A DNA stretch of 64,000 bases from Anisodus tanguticus (lineage: Eukaryota > Streptophyta > Magnoliopsida > Solanales > Solanaceae), in NCBI GenBank assembly GCA_034509755.1, contig CM067555.1, positions 4,286,142 through 4,350,141 on the forward strand, read 5' to 3'. This document shows positions 32,199-43,297 of this stretch, in pieces. The notes beneath the pieces were generated by a model. The model saw only the letters and a list, made by a program, of their open reading frames with translations. It searched no databases and was not told the DNA's origin. The stretch's first letter is position 1; each line of letters begins with the position of its first letter. The position numbers and the translations under genes are program-made.

Positions 32199-33471
32199 CT
32201 GAGATTGCTGAGAAACATGGGATGAAGGAACTGATGGAATTTGTAGAGTTTCAAAAGTGGGATAACCTATTTGTTTCTCCTTCCCCTAGTGCTTTTGAAA
32301 AGGAAGTGGTTGTGTTCTATGACAACTTAATGTACACTGATGACACTACTTTGTCTGTTTAGTAAATGGGGTAGAGTTTTAGATGGATGAAGCAAAGTTG
32401 GGTGAGATTCTTGGTGTCCCAACTGATGGACTTAAAACAGTTCAAGGGAAGGTCTCAGACGCCTCTAAAAATCTAATTGTCAAAAGAGAAAGGTCTGCGA
32501 TTGGTGAGAGGCTCTTTAAGAAGCAAATTAAGCCTGAGCATCAGCTCTTGTTTGAGCTTGTCAAGAAAGTGCTGCTTCCACTGGTTGAAAAGAGATATAT
32601 CACTTATATTGAGGACATGGTCCTTCTTGAAACTCTAGAAAGTTTTCATTCTATTAGTCTGCCTACTCTAATGATTGAGCATATGATCAAGGTTGTCAAT
32701 TCAAGGGAGGGTAAACATAGTCTTCCATACGGGTTATTCTTGACCAAGGTCTTTGAGCACTTCAATATGCCTACTAAAAAGGCTAATGTGAGAACTCGGA
32801 AATAGATGTTTACCATAGGCACTATAGAGGAATGTGAGTGTGTGCCAAAGAAAAAAGACATTAGCAGCAACTCCACCATCTCCAGTCTGATTGAAGCTTA
32901 GGAAAGGGCAAATGCGGATATTGAACAATTAGAAGCTGAAAATGCTTTGTTGAGGGCTCAGTTGGTTGAAAAAGCAGGGGAACCTAGTTCCAGTGGTGAG
33001 ATAGAAATTGCTAATGCTGAGTTGAGGGCTCAAAATGACAGGTTGAGGCAAAAGATTGATGAGCTCGGTGACCAAATGGTTCAGGATCAGCGGGCTGCCA
33101 ATGAAAGAATTGACAGACTCTTCCAGGCTTTGAAGCCTTAGTTTCTTCCAGTCTTGTCCTCCATTCCCATGACCTTTTATCCCATTCCTACTCTTTAAAG
33201 CCTTGCTTTTTTCACTCATAGTTTTTTATGACATTGGTACTTGTGGCATTTCAATTTTCATGTTCTGTTTAGACTACTATGTTTTGAATATGTTAAATGT
33301 TAATCAATTTTCTGGACAATTACTATGGCTCATGTAATGCTTTCTCTGTTTATGCAATGTTCTTCATGTTTTTGATCATTTGTGTTGCCCAAGTAGCCAT
33401 GAGTTAATGTCACTGAACTTTTTTGTACTCGTGTCATCTTTATTACTCTTTTCAATGATGTCAAAAGAGGG

Positions 33472-33522
33472 AAGTTCAAGGGGGTGTACGGGTAAATTGA
33501 TATGCTGAAAGTTCAAGGGGGT
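33472..33522 (+). promoter_or_regulatory. duplicated polypurine-tract-like motifs
   Basis: aagttcaagggggt occurs at 33472-33485 and 33508-33522, about 120-170 bp before the 3' LTR; aaaaagggaaaaat abuts the LTR at 33645. Multiple tract-like motifs upstream of the 3' LTR are known for Sireviruses. Confidence 0.5.
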
Positions 33523-33644
33523 AAATATGAAATGATGTGATTCTAACATGTTGTTTAGGCCTGATCCACAACGGAACAAGTGGGGAACCTGGTTCTCAGT
33601 GAGAATATTAATTATAGGTTTGTCATCATCAAAAAGGGAAAAAT

Positions 33645-34600
33645 TGATAAGTTATGTTATTTTGTGTTTTGATGATTTGATAAACATTTGAGGAACCAGA
33701 TAGGGACCGGGTCCTCTATCAGGTCCCCTAGGCGTCGTACATTCAACGTGACAGCTGTAAAGCTGCGGTACTGTTCTGGCTGGCAGAACCGTAGCAACAC
33801 ACCTGCAGTTTGCTAGAGGTCAAATCAAAAGATGAAATGTCCCTATCCATGATCACATGCTCCCCAATATATATACAACATGTTACAAGGGTTTAACCTA
33901 ACACTTCAAATCTAAAAAATCACATCTTCTAAATATAGCCGTCACTGCTCTCTAGGTGCTCTCAAGAACAAAGCTTCAACAACTTCAAGGACCAGATCTC
34001 AACAACTGAATATGTCTTAAGTCCTTGGTTTGTTAAGTATTTGTCATTTTGTTCTTTAACTTGTAAACCTAATCTTCTTGTAAGAAGGTGTTTGTAGGTA
34101 GTTTACTTTCTCAAGCTTTTGAGTTGTACACTTGGCTAGAGTTAGTCAAGGTGTGTTTGGTTGCTTGGATAGAGTTAGTTAAGGTTAGTTTGGGTGCTTG
34201 GATAGAGTTAGTTAAGGTTAGTTTGGGTGCTTGGATAGACTTAGTCAAGAGTTGTAGCTTACAATAGAGTTATTGTAAGGGTGGGGATTAAGAGTTTAAT
34301 TCCTAGATTGCAAAAGCTTGTAATCTGAAAGTTGCCCAGTTAGTGAAGTTGGAAATTCTACTTGGTAGGTCGTGGTTTTTAATCCTTTGATCAAAGAGTT
34401 TTTCATGTAAATATCTTGCCTTATTTACTTTCTGTTTTACTTGAGGGAAGAAATAGAGAATCTAGTTCTCTATACTGTTTGATGGGCTCTTAATTTCTAT
34501 CAAAGGAGAATCAGTTTCGCGAGTCAGACAACTTTTTCTTTGGAACCACATAGTTTCAACCTCGAAGTTTTTGTTGGACTATTTTATTGACCCCCATGCA
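33645..34600 (+). repeat. 3' LTR of the Sirevirus-like element
   Basis: Begins tgataagttatgttattttg after tcatcatcaaaaagggaaaa, the junction usual for Sireviruses. The 3' end is set tentatively at cccccatgca because the 5' LTR is missing. Holds a CT-rich transcribed part and the 33-bp repeats at 34148. Confidence 0.6.
34148..34255 (+). repeat. 33-bp tandem repeats in the Sirevirus LTR
   Basis: About three copies of gtttgggtgcttggatagag plus ttagttaaggtta, the first copy slightly diverged (gtttggttgcttgg). Confidence 0.85.
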
Positions 34601-34903
34601 CAAAATTAAGAATAGATAAAATTAATTAATATAGGATTAGCATTGATTAATGCAATACTTATAGCCATAATATTTTTCATAGTTTAAATTGCCTAGATGA
34701 TTGTGTGCTTAATTAAATGTAGACAACATTCAGAACAACATATTGCCTTTGGATTTTAAGGAGAACTAAAGTGAAAAAAGCAAGAGAGAAACAACTATTG
34801 ATGATAAAATTCTAAAGCCCTACTTTAGATCTACAACTTTATGTCTTGTGACCATTATTCTATAGATTTGCTTATAGTAACTTAAGAAAACTATGGCAGA
34901 TTC

Positions 34904-37900
34904 TTAAGAACGAGTTGGTTCGCCCAGAGGATCTTCCCATCTCACTAAATCTTTTATCCCTATGTCGATGTCTCTTACTTCTCTCTCCAAAAAGCTCATG
35001 CAAAATTCTAAAGCACACAAACAACCAACGATCGTTCCTCTAAGCTCTATACCTGCAATATCCCTCACTTTACCATGGACCTCGTTTGAGTTCTGAAGAA
35101 AAGAACTCAGAATCATCTCCATCTCCATCTCCTCATCATTTCTGGAAGAAACGATACACTCATTTGGACGTGATGAATTCCCTTCTTCAAGATCATTCAA
35201 TATATTCTGCTCTGGTTGGATTTGAGAAGTTTTTAACAGTCTGATAGAAATGGTTTTCTCAAAGCAGCTTACTGAAGAGCTTAGAGCATCCTTAAAATGC
35301 TGTAGGTCCTTGTTTATGTATTGTTGAAGCTCCCTTTTATCAGGATAATACCTATCGAATGCTTGAGAGAGGAATTCAATTTCATATCCCATGAAGAATA
35401 GAACATCTGCCATCTTTGACAAAGATTGTTGGAGCTTCTGGTAGCAAGAAATTGGAAAAGGAGAAAACCACAAACTAGGTTCCAACACTGCATCTTTAAT
35501 GAACTTCTCTAAATCATGGACTTGAGATTTCATATTCCTTTGCTTCTCCATTAACCCTTTCTCCCTTGAATCAACTACCATGTGTTTAGTGCAATCATTG
35601 AGTGTTCCTTGGATCAGATAGAGATGTTTTTTGACTAAAGTGGCTGAACTTGTTGGCTGCAGAATAAGCTCAACAACGACGTAACAAGCTAGTCCAATGA
35701 AGGCCTCAGTGAGTCTATACATGGCAAATTCACTAGGTGGACCATAACTCTTTCTACCCAAAATCAGTAATGAACCTATTAGCGCTGCTGTACCCCCTGC
35801 TTGAGTGAACATCCTACTATGCCTTAGAAATGTTGTGAAAATAATCCAAGGGAGGAGGGATAAGAACCTTATTTGCGCGACTTTTTGAAAAATAGTGCAG
35901 CCAAGTACACCATAGACTGATCCTATAGCTGTTCCTTGTGCTCTAGCATTTGCTTCTGTGAAAATTGCTTGTTTTCCTGACACAAAGCTGAGGGCTATGG
36001 TAAGGCCTGACCAGTACCCATTTTCTGTATTAAATAGAAGACCGAGCAACACAGCCAGTCCTAATGACAACGAACACTTAAACGCGAACACCACCATTCT
36101 TTCATTGATCATTGGCATAGTCCAATCGATGCACACTCGTCTGCAGCATGATTTGTTGCTACTTCCGGTTGTACCTCTTAGTCCTTCGGTTATAGGTGTG
36201 ATCATGTCAGAATCGCTCGTGCACATTCTAAAACAAGATAAGAAGAAAAGTGCTGGTTGATCTTGTTTTGTTGGTAAAATTGGTTCACTTTGCTGCCTAG
36301 AAGAGTCCTTCTCAAACTCCATTTCTGTTGCTGAATGATGTGGTAAAGAAGATCTATCTTGTCCCATTTTTTCACCAAGAAACATCATAACATGATGTGA
36401 GACTTTAAAGAGCTCTTTATCTATCATTCTGGTGGAAAAAGATGGGCAAGAAGTTAAGGCCACTTCCATTCCTTTCATTGAAATGTCCATGTTTTGGAAG
36501 CCATGTGCTGGATCTTTGAAATAGGGATTCAAGTATCTCAGCCATGGTTTCTCCCATTGCAAACCTTCCTGCTCAAAATAGGAGGGGTCATTTAGATTAC
36601 TTAACAAAAAGAGGTACACGTATAGTTACTGAGCTTTATTTACTTTAACAGTATAGTTTTATTACATGAAAGTAAGTGAAGTTAACTCGCTATAACAATA
36701 AAGTTACAAATTATTTTCTTGTCAAAATAAAGTGACTGAACTTTACTCACTAGGATATTGACACACAAAATAATTTTGTCACATTAAAACTGAACTGTAT
36801 CCACTATAACAGTAAAGTCACCAAACTACCTTTTTATCACTTTAGAATAATTGAATTTTACCCACTGTGATAACTAAATCACAAAACTCTACCAACTAAA
36901 ATAGTACAAGGCAGGTTTTGTCGTTAAAGTCAGTTAAGTTTGGTGACTTTAGCATAAACTTCCGTCACTTTAATGTCAAAAGAACTAGTTTCATGACTTT
37001 ATTGTTATAATGGTTAAAGTTCAGTCATTTTAAATTGTAAGGTAGATAAAGTTCAGTGATCGTATGTGAATTTAACCCGAACAAGAATTTATGAGACTAA
37101 CTTGTGTATTCAAAGCCTGAGAATTTTAAGGATCCATGAGCTTACCTCCAACAATTTGATAGTCTCAAGAATCTTAGTTCCTGTATCAGTAAAGGGCTTG
37201 GTTTGTGATATTAGATCCATGGTTATCTGGTCATCTTGAGTATGGAGGGCTTTCAAATATAAATTTATTCTCCCTGAAGCACTTTCTGCAAAAATTTGGT
37301 ATAGTTTTGTCACCTGTTTGTTGGCAATGAAAATTAACAATATTCATTAGCGATCAAATTTGCAGTACTAAAGGATAGGTAACAGATTAATTGTTATTCT
37401 CTGTACCAAATTAGCAGTCACTTTAACTCAAAAAATTTATTTAAACAAATTATCACTTTAGGAATTCAAGACTAATTTTGACAATTATTTTCAACCAATC
37501 CTTAGTATGAAAGAGGTATGCACGGTGTTTAAGAGGAAAAAAATATCTATTTTTATTAAATAGGGTGAACTTAGTAAATTATAGTTTGTATTTGTTGTTT
37601 TCTTAATGAATGTGAATTAAAGCAACTATTAGAATGAGATCAAGGGAGTAAAATAGAAAACTATTTAGTTTTTTTTAATTATCAAACAATAAGTTGGATA
37701 GGGCAGAACTTGAAATTGACTAACATCATTTTCATTATTTTGTGATTTACTTGTATAGAAACATTTCTAACACGGAGTATGGTCTAAGACTATGGTCGTA
37801 CTTTTTTGACGTCGACGAGCCGTATGAGGTGAAAATCTGACACGTTAGTTTAAAATAATGACAGGACACATTGATATTATAAATTCAATTATTAAATTGT

Positions 37901-40732
37901 AATGTGGCCTTTACTTTTCTTTCACATTGTGAGATCCCCTCCATATGGGCATAACTCATTATCTTATTTTGTTATAGCAATTTGGAAGACAAATTAACAT
38001 GCTTAGATCCAAACTTTTGTTTTCTGTGATGGATGATTAATTATTTTATCATTTCTCATTTTCCACAACTTGGAGGCCAATTTTGGCCTATAAAAGGAGG
38101 GCATTTCTCTCCTATTCAAACACACCAAATTCAAGAGTCACTTATCTCTTGTCTTTCTTTCCTTCTCTTCTTCCTTTCTTTTGGAGTGATCTTGTGAGAT
38201 TATTCTCTTGGGATATTTTTGGCGTAATTAGAGTATTTACTCTAATTTTGTACTCTCTATTGTACTCTTGTTGAATAGTGAAATTTCTCCTCTCCGCTTG
38301 TGGACGTAGGTCATATTGACCGAACCACGTTAAATTTGTGCCTCGTTTATTTTCTTTACTTGTTGTTATTATCAACTTACTGTTGTCTTTGTTATTATCA
38401 TTATAATATTGTTTGGCTAAATTCCGCAATACCCGGGTTCTCGATCCTAACATGAATCCTTGAATGAAGCAGGCAACAACTATATGTACAAACCCCACAC
38501 ACATTTACTACCAAATGTGCTTCATCTCTTTCCCCATGTTTACAATTTTGATCAAACAGGCTGGAAATATCTGTGAACTTTATGGACCGTACACAAAAGA
38601 GAACCTCTCCAAGCAAATTAAATAATATAATGTATCAAATTGTCATAGGAATAAGGGTACTTCTATCTACCACAAAAAAAAGTGCAGTGTACATATGTCA
38701 AGTTGAACATCAAGAATTTAAATGTTAGTTTCAGGTAACGAGTTTTTTCTTTTTCTGCTGTACTGTAGTTATGTGATTCTCCAAAGCACATAAAACTCTT
38801 GACCTTAAGTTATATATATGTACCAACAATAATTGCAAATATATTCATAAAATTATGTCACTTATAAGAAATTACAAGTTAATTGCAACAATAAGAGTTA
38901 ATTGGTAACTTGATAAAAGAGGTAATACTGAAATCGGATGTTTATATAACTTAAATCTTAAACTCATATATTTTGCATGATAAATTAAATAATGCCTCTC
39001 TTGTTGAAAACAATGATCCAAAGTTGAAAAGGCAAATATTTGAAATTAAAATTTAAAAACAATATTAAGATCCAATGTATGAATTTGGACATAAGTTTCA
39101 GTCGGAAAAATGATTTGAATGTGAGTAACACTCGTCATTTCACTTGAAATAGTACTCAAACAATTTTTTCCGCTTCAAGTTAAAATAAAAACAATTGACA
39201 AAATTATACAACAAACACTGATTTACAAATTGTTTATGTCCGAACGCTAAATGGACCAAGTTAACTCTACTTCATACTTTCTATTACTCTTTTCAACAAC
39301 TTCCTAAAGAGACCTTTGGTGATGGCTTAGTTAAAAAAAAAAAAAAAACTCTACTTCATCGTTGTAGTTTCATGATCGACCAGACTAAAGTCTACACTGA
39401 TACATCATCTTTCCTTTTCAACTTTATGGATTTTACAAAGAAAAAGTATTACTACTACCAGACAAACTATACCAACTTGTGAAAATTAAAATAATAAACC
39501 TAAATGAAGAACTTAAGATTAAAACAAGTGCTTTATTTGACTTTTCAGCCTAAAATCTCGGTTACATCGAAAGTACAGAAACAACTGAATGGTCAAGATA
39601 TACATATTAAAAGTGTCAATTTTTTTTCTTTTTTTTTGGTAGGAAAGATAAAAAGTGTCAATTTCTATTTGTCTAAAAAACTAACAATATATAATCTTGT
39701 TTAACGATCTTCTTTTTTAATCAACCTTAATAATCATTGTGTAAATTTAGACTTGGTTACGCCTTTTTCCTCTCAAATTATATTTCGTTTATTGGTTTTC
39801 TTAATTTCTTTGTTTAATTTATCAATAAAATTAGATCACCTATGGATTGTTTTATTAAAGAGTTTGACTTCTATATTGTCACGTCTGAAATTTTTTGTAC
39901 ATATCAAGTTATATGAAAGATAAAGAGCTTTAACTTATATTGATAGAGTAAAAAAACATTTACATGTCATCCAAAAGATATTATTTATAAGTAATCCACC
40001 ATAAAATGTGAAATTTATATTAATCTTGAAAATAACTCGAATTACCTACCACAACGAATTAAGATGATCGAAAGTATAAAAAAATTTTACGTCATCGATG
40101 AACATTAGTTAAACTCAGAAGACAACTACAAGCGATCGTTCATACGATAAAAGAGATTCTAGTAGTTTGATACATACCTCACCATAAGCTAGCCAGGGAT
40201 AGGGCAGCAACAGAGCTAAGATAGAAGCCACAGCTCCAAGGGCAGTACTAAAAGCAATTCTAAGAGGGTGCATGACAGGAGAATTGACATAAACCCCATG
40301 AATAACAGCATCAACATACACTATAACAATCTGTCCAAAGGCAATCCTCTTACACATCAAGTTCGTACTCTCTGGTAACGCCACCAAAAACGCGCTCACC
40401 GCCACCATCAGGGCGGCTACCTCGGGCGAGAAGTGGTCGTCGGAGACATAGTCATGAAGCCATAGGCCTAACATGGAAAGTGGCATGACTTGAAGAGTGG
40501 CAAAAAATGCATGCCAACATCCCCTTAAGGCATGGCCTAACGTGGCATCGGATACTATGAATGTCGATGTAACGTAGGAAAATGAAGGAAATGCTAGTTG
40601 CTTCGCAAGAGAAGGTGGACTATATAGTGTGACACACCCCACTATGGTGCATGCCAAGGCGGTCCTAATGGCCGAGTGTAGTCTCATCCACCACATGGCT
40701 CGAGCTCGATTCGCCACCATGGTAGTTGGCAT
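34904..40732 (-). CDS. FUSC-family (ArAE-type) membrane protein, three exons, 795 aa
   Basis: Exons on the minus strand: 40732-40178 (185 codons; donor GGTGAG|GTATGT), 37313-37146 (56 codons; acceptor AACAG, donor GAG|GTAAGC), 36568-34904 (554 codons plus stop; acceptor GAGCAG). All junctions are phase 0 and the frame is open throughout. The N-terminal half (exon 1) has about five hydrophobic helices, including LRGCWHAFFATLQVMPLSML and AALMVAVSAFLVALPES. A soluble loop follows (exon 2 and start of exon 3). A second helical block has CSLSLGLAVLLGLLFNTENG, the FUSC signature YWSGLTIALSFVSGKQ and EANARAQGTAIGSVYG near residues 420-460. The tail is hydrophilic and partly helical. Related plant proteins are annotated as fusaric-acid-resistance-like or p-hydroxybenzoate efflux-like and belong to the superfamily of ALMT malate channels; the substrate is unknown. 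The gene looks intact. Confidence 0.88.
36615..37069. mobile_element. foldback MITE in FUSC intron 2
   Basis: The left end tacacgtatagttactgagc and the right end, reverse-complemented (tcacatacgatcactgaact), are imperfect inverted repeats. The core repeats short words such as aaagttcagt, aaagtcacc and cactttaa in both orientations. It fills most of the 577-bp intron (36569-37145). Confidence 0.6.
37900..38452 (+). repeat. copia-type solo LTR in FUSC intron 1
   Basis: Carries a good promoter (ttggcctataaaaggagggc near 38080-38100), a CT-rich leader and the motif gtggacgtaggtcatattga plus ccgaaccacg, familiar from Tnt1/Tto1-like Solanaceae LTRs. It ends gttctcgatcctaaca. The left border and TSD were not resolved. 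It is oriented opposite to the host gene. The rest of the 2.86-kb intron is AT-rich and unassigned. Confidence 0.55.
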
Positions 40733-40750
40733 GATGAGCTAACAATTAAG

Positions 40751-41340
40751 CTAGAAGATTCACCTTCTATGTAACTAGACAACTCCTCACAATTGACTAG
40801 AAGATTTGTCTGCCAGCAACAAGACGACTACTTCATGTATGCCACTAAACAACAACCTAGAAGATTCACCTGCCAACAACAAGACTAGTACCCTTTGAAC
40901 GCCCAACTAACTAGAAGATTCACAAGCCAACAACAAGACAACTACTTCATGTACTCCACTAAACAACTACCGCTAGAAGATTCACCTTCCAAAAACAAGA
41001 TTACTAATCTCTGCATGTCACTAAATAACTAGCCAGAAGATTCACATGCCAGTAACAAGACGACTACGATCAACACACCACCAAACAACTAGCCAGAAGT
41101 TTCACCTAGTAGTAACAAGATGACTACCCTCAGCACAACACTAAACAATTGGCTAGAGGATTCACCTGCCAGCAACAAGATGACTGCTCTCTGCATGCCA
41201 CTGAATGGCTAGCTAGAAAATTCACCTGCCTAAGACGACTACTCTCAGCACACCACTAAAAAACTATATAGACATTCACCTGCTAGCTAGTGAAAAAAAG
41301 ATTACTTTCTGCACACCAGTAAACGGCAATATGGACATGC
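40751..41340 (-). repeat. ~60-bp minisatellite, about ten units, in the FUSC leader
   Basis: Units begin at about 40751, 40797, 40857, 40911, 40973, 41032, 41092, 41152, 41212 and 41270 with the word ctagaagattcacctgcc. Each is followed by aacaacaagacgactac and a ccactaaacaacta-type end. Five consecutive units keep a 60-bp spacing; others vary from 46 to 62. It begins 19 bp upstream of the ATG and ends before the TATA box, so it should be transcribed as 5' leader. Confidence 0.85.
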
Positions 41341-41511
41341 ACCGCGCAAATGCAATGCTTCAGACAAGTATATAGGTTGTAAAATCACAAGAGGAAAATA
41401 GGATGAGTTCATGTTAAGCAGGCTCACAAGCTTATAGAATAGAGAATGGTATTCTAATTTCAGGTTGGTGACAAAGTATAGAAGTGGTCCTCTAGGCTTG
41501 AGTAGGAGAAG

Positions 41512-41519
41512 TATTTATA
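41512..41519 (-). promoter_or_regulatory. TATA box of the FUSC gene (predicted)
   Basis: The minus strand reads GCTTCTATAAATACTTCTCC. This consensus TATAAATA would start transcription near 41480 and give a leader of about 750 nt containing the minisatellite. Confidence 0.5.
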
Positions 41520-41589
41520 GAAGCTAAAGTGTCACACTCATACACCTGGATATCAAACTTTTTAGCTAGAAAGTAAAATAGTATCCCAA

Positions 41590-41749
41590 AAACTAAAGAA
41601 TTAGCGACCGATAAATTCCGTCAATAAGCAAAAAAAATCATTGCTAATCCTATTTAGCGATAAATTACCAAAAAAAAATCTTAATTTAGCGACAAGGTGT
41701 TTATCAACGGATTAGCAACAGTTATAGTTAATTCCTATTTTGTTTAGTG
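41590..41749. mobile_element. MITE with CACTA-like ends, diverged
   Basis: The left part has aactaaagaattagcgacc and the right end gttaattcctattttgttta then gtg; in reverse complement it begins CACTAAACAAAATAGG. Word content (attagcgac, gataaattcc) matches the perfect copy at 56697. Confidence 0.45.
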
Positions 41750-43083
41750 AAATATTGCTCAAGGAATAAAAGAGAGTAAAGTATTTCTAAGACTAGAAAG
41801 TTTCATCGAATGTTTAATTAACAACCTTGAGATGTAAACATATGTTCCTCTTCAAGGGGAATATTCATTTTATCTCAACTACTTAGAGAGTTTTTGATGA
41901 AAGGACAGAAAAACTGAAAGAAAAAGGTGAAGTAAATTATACTTTCATCTCTATATATTCCTTTTTCGAAAAAAATGATGTTAATTATACTTTCATCTCT
42001 ATTCCTTTTTCTTCTTCGATTGGTTTGTCATGCGGGAATGATTATTGGTTTTTCTGTTTTTTTTTTCTTTTCTTGTTTTGTAAGTATATTTTAATTATCA
42101 AATTTCAAAGAAATGATTGAAAAACAAATGTTGGTATATATGTCAATCAGAAATAAGTATGTGGACCCTCATAAAAACTTGTGAGGCTGCAATGTATACC
42201 CGTTGAATGAGGGAACCTTTAAACTTTGTGAGTCTCTCACCACTCACCATGCCTCGGGGTTGCAACTTAATTAATTAGACACTCTTATAATTGACATTTA
42301 GATATGCAATAAATTAAATATACTAATTATTAATTTTAATTTACTAGATGCTTCAAAAACTTATGAAAAGACACTCTCTAAATTTCTAAGTTACCCTCGA
42401 CATAGTACTTCGAGACTAGGTACATAGACACTCTTGGCTGCATTATTGGGTAAATATGACACTTTGAAAAATGGACGGATTTAGTTTATATACACTCCCA
42501 ATGTAAACTTCTTATAATATTAATATTAATATTAATATAAATTTATTGGTTGTAACAGGTCAACTAATATTTTTGCAAGTTACAAATTGATGTGTGCTAT
42601 CATCTAGCGTTTACGCTTAATATGCAATTTTTTGCTATCCATAAGGTGCATATAATTGTTGTTGGCTATCTTTTATGATATTCACAATATGACATTCTAG
42701 TTTTACCACCAACAATTGTAATGAAATGAATAAGATTTCGCTTATTTAACTAGATGTCTCGGATTTGAGTTATGATAATGAAAAAATAGTTAGTAGAGCG
42801 CGCTTCCCTTTTAATGGACCTTATAATATGATACTATTTTAAATTAATCGAGGTACCAAAACGGATATTAATATGACAATTTTAAATTAAACGAGGTACC
42901 AAAACGGATATTAAACACACGCGAGGTGGGAAACACAAAATGAATTTCATAGGATTTTCACCAAAATTTACCTTAGACTAATGATTTCTAAAAATTGTAG
43001 TCATTAAACACCTTAATTTTTCATTAGTTTGTAGTTCAATACAAAATGACTTGAGAACACAAACAAAGCCATTTCTACGGTAC
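41750..43083. other. intergenic DNA
   Basis: AT-rich with no gene. A 43-bp tandem duplication (ttttaaattaatcgaggtac... at 42837 and ttttaaattaaacgaggtac... at 42880, each with caaaacggatatta) is the only clear structure. Confidence 0.45.
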
Positions 43084-43100
43084 AAAGCTGTTGAAAAGAA

Positions 43101-43280
43101 CAACATCAATAACATACCCAGTGGAATCCCACAACGTGGGGTCTGAGGAGGGTAGAGTATACGCAAACCTTATCTCTACCTTGGTTGGTAGAGCGGCTGT
43201 TTCCGAGAGACCCTTGGCTCAAGACAAAGCATAAGCACAAGAAAAGTAAGACAAACAAAGCGACTAAGATATGATAGCGA
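43101..43280 (-). mobile_element. TTG-type LINE/SINE tail with 17-bp TSD
   Basis: Flanked by perfect 17-bp direct repeats aaagctgttgaaaagaa (43084-43100, 43281-43297). The body is nearly the same as the tail of the LINE at 1281, sharing tagagcggctgtttccgaga and cccttggctcaagac. The left end is caacatcaataacataccca, the inverted remnant of a TTG tail. It is most simply a 180-bp 5'-truncated RTE LINE. Confidence 0.88.
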
Positions 43281-43297
43281 AAAGCTGTTGAAAAGAA

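Larger units (their letters stand above)
30383..33141 (+). pseudogene. Sirevirus extra 3' ORF (plant-transposon-protein domain and coiled coil)
   Basis: Probable start ATGTCTCACAATG at 30383. The first part is charged and low complexity (30660-31013: KSKAQLEDDLKTNKEKS, KKRTRLIKKKENLS). After the solo LTR the domain part follows: AEKHGMKELMEFVEFQKWDN (32200-32362), then 32383-32805 with KLGEILGVPTDGLKTVQGKV, HQLLFELVKKVLLPLVEKRY, LPTLMIEHMIKVVNSREGKH and SLPYGLFLTKVFEHFNMPT. This resembles the putative plant transposon protein domain carried by Solanaceae retroelements. The end (32900-33141) is a coiled coil with heptads such as IEQLEAENALLRAQLVEKAG. Stops at 31011, 32360, 32803 and 32898 show decay. 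Its role (capsid accessory or envelope-like) is unknown. Confidence 0.65.
27695..34600 (+). mobile_element. Sirevirus-like copia retrotransposon, 5' truncated
   Basis: Plus-strand RT (from NKFDVFGNTTRNKTRM), then RNase H, then a roughly 800-bp spacer, then an extra ORF with a coiled-coil end, then polypurine-rich repeats and a 3' LTR. Pol followed by an additional 3' gene is the Sirevirus arrangement. The 5' LTR, gag, protease, integrase and start of RT are missing. Inside sit a hAT MITE (27884-28738) and a solo LTR (31274-32198), each with its own TSD. Confidence 0.82.

Noticed and set aside
40751..41340. CRISPR-like regular repeats
   Set aside because: Units are contiguous 60-bp tandem copies without spacers, in a plant nuclear context; this is a minisatellite.
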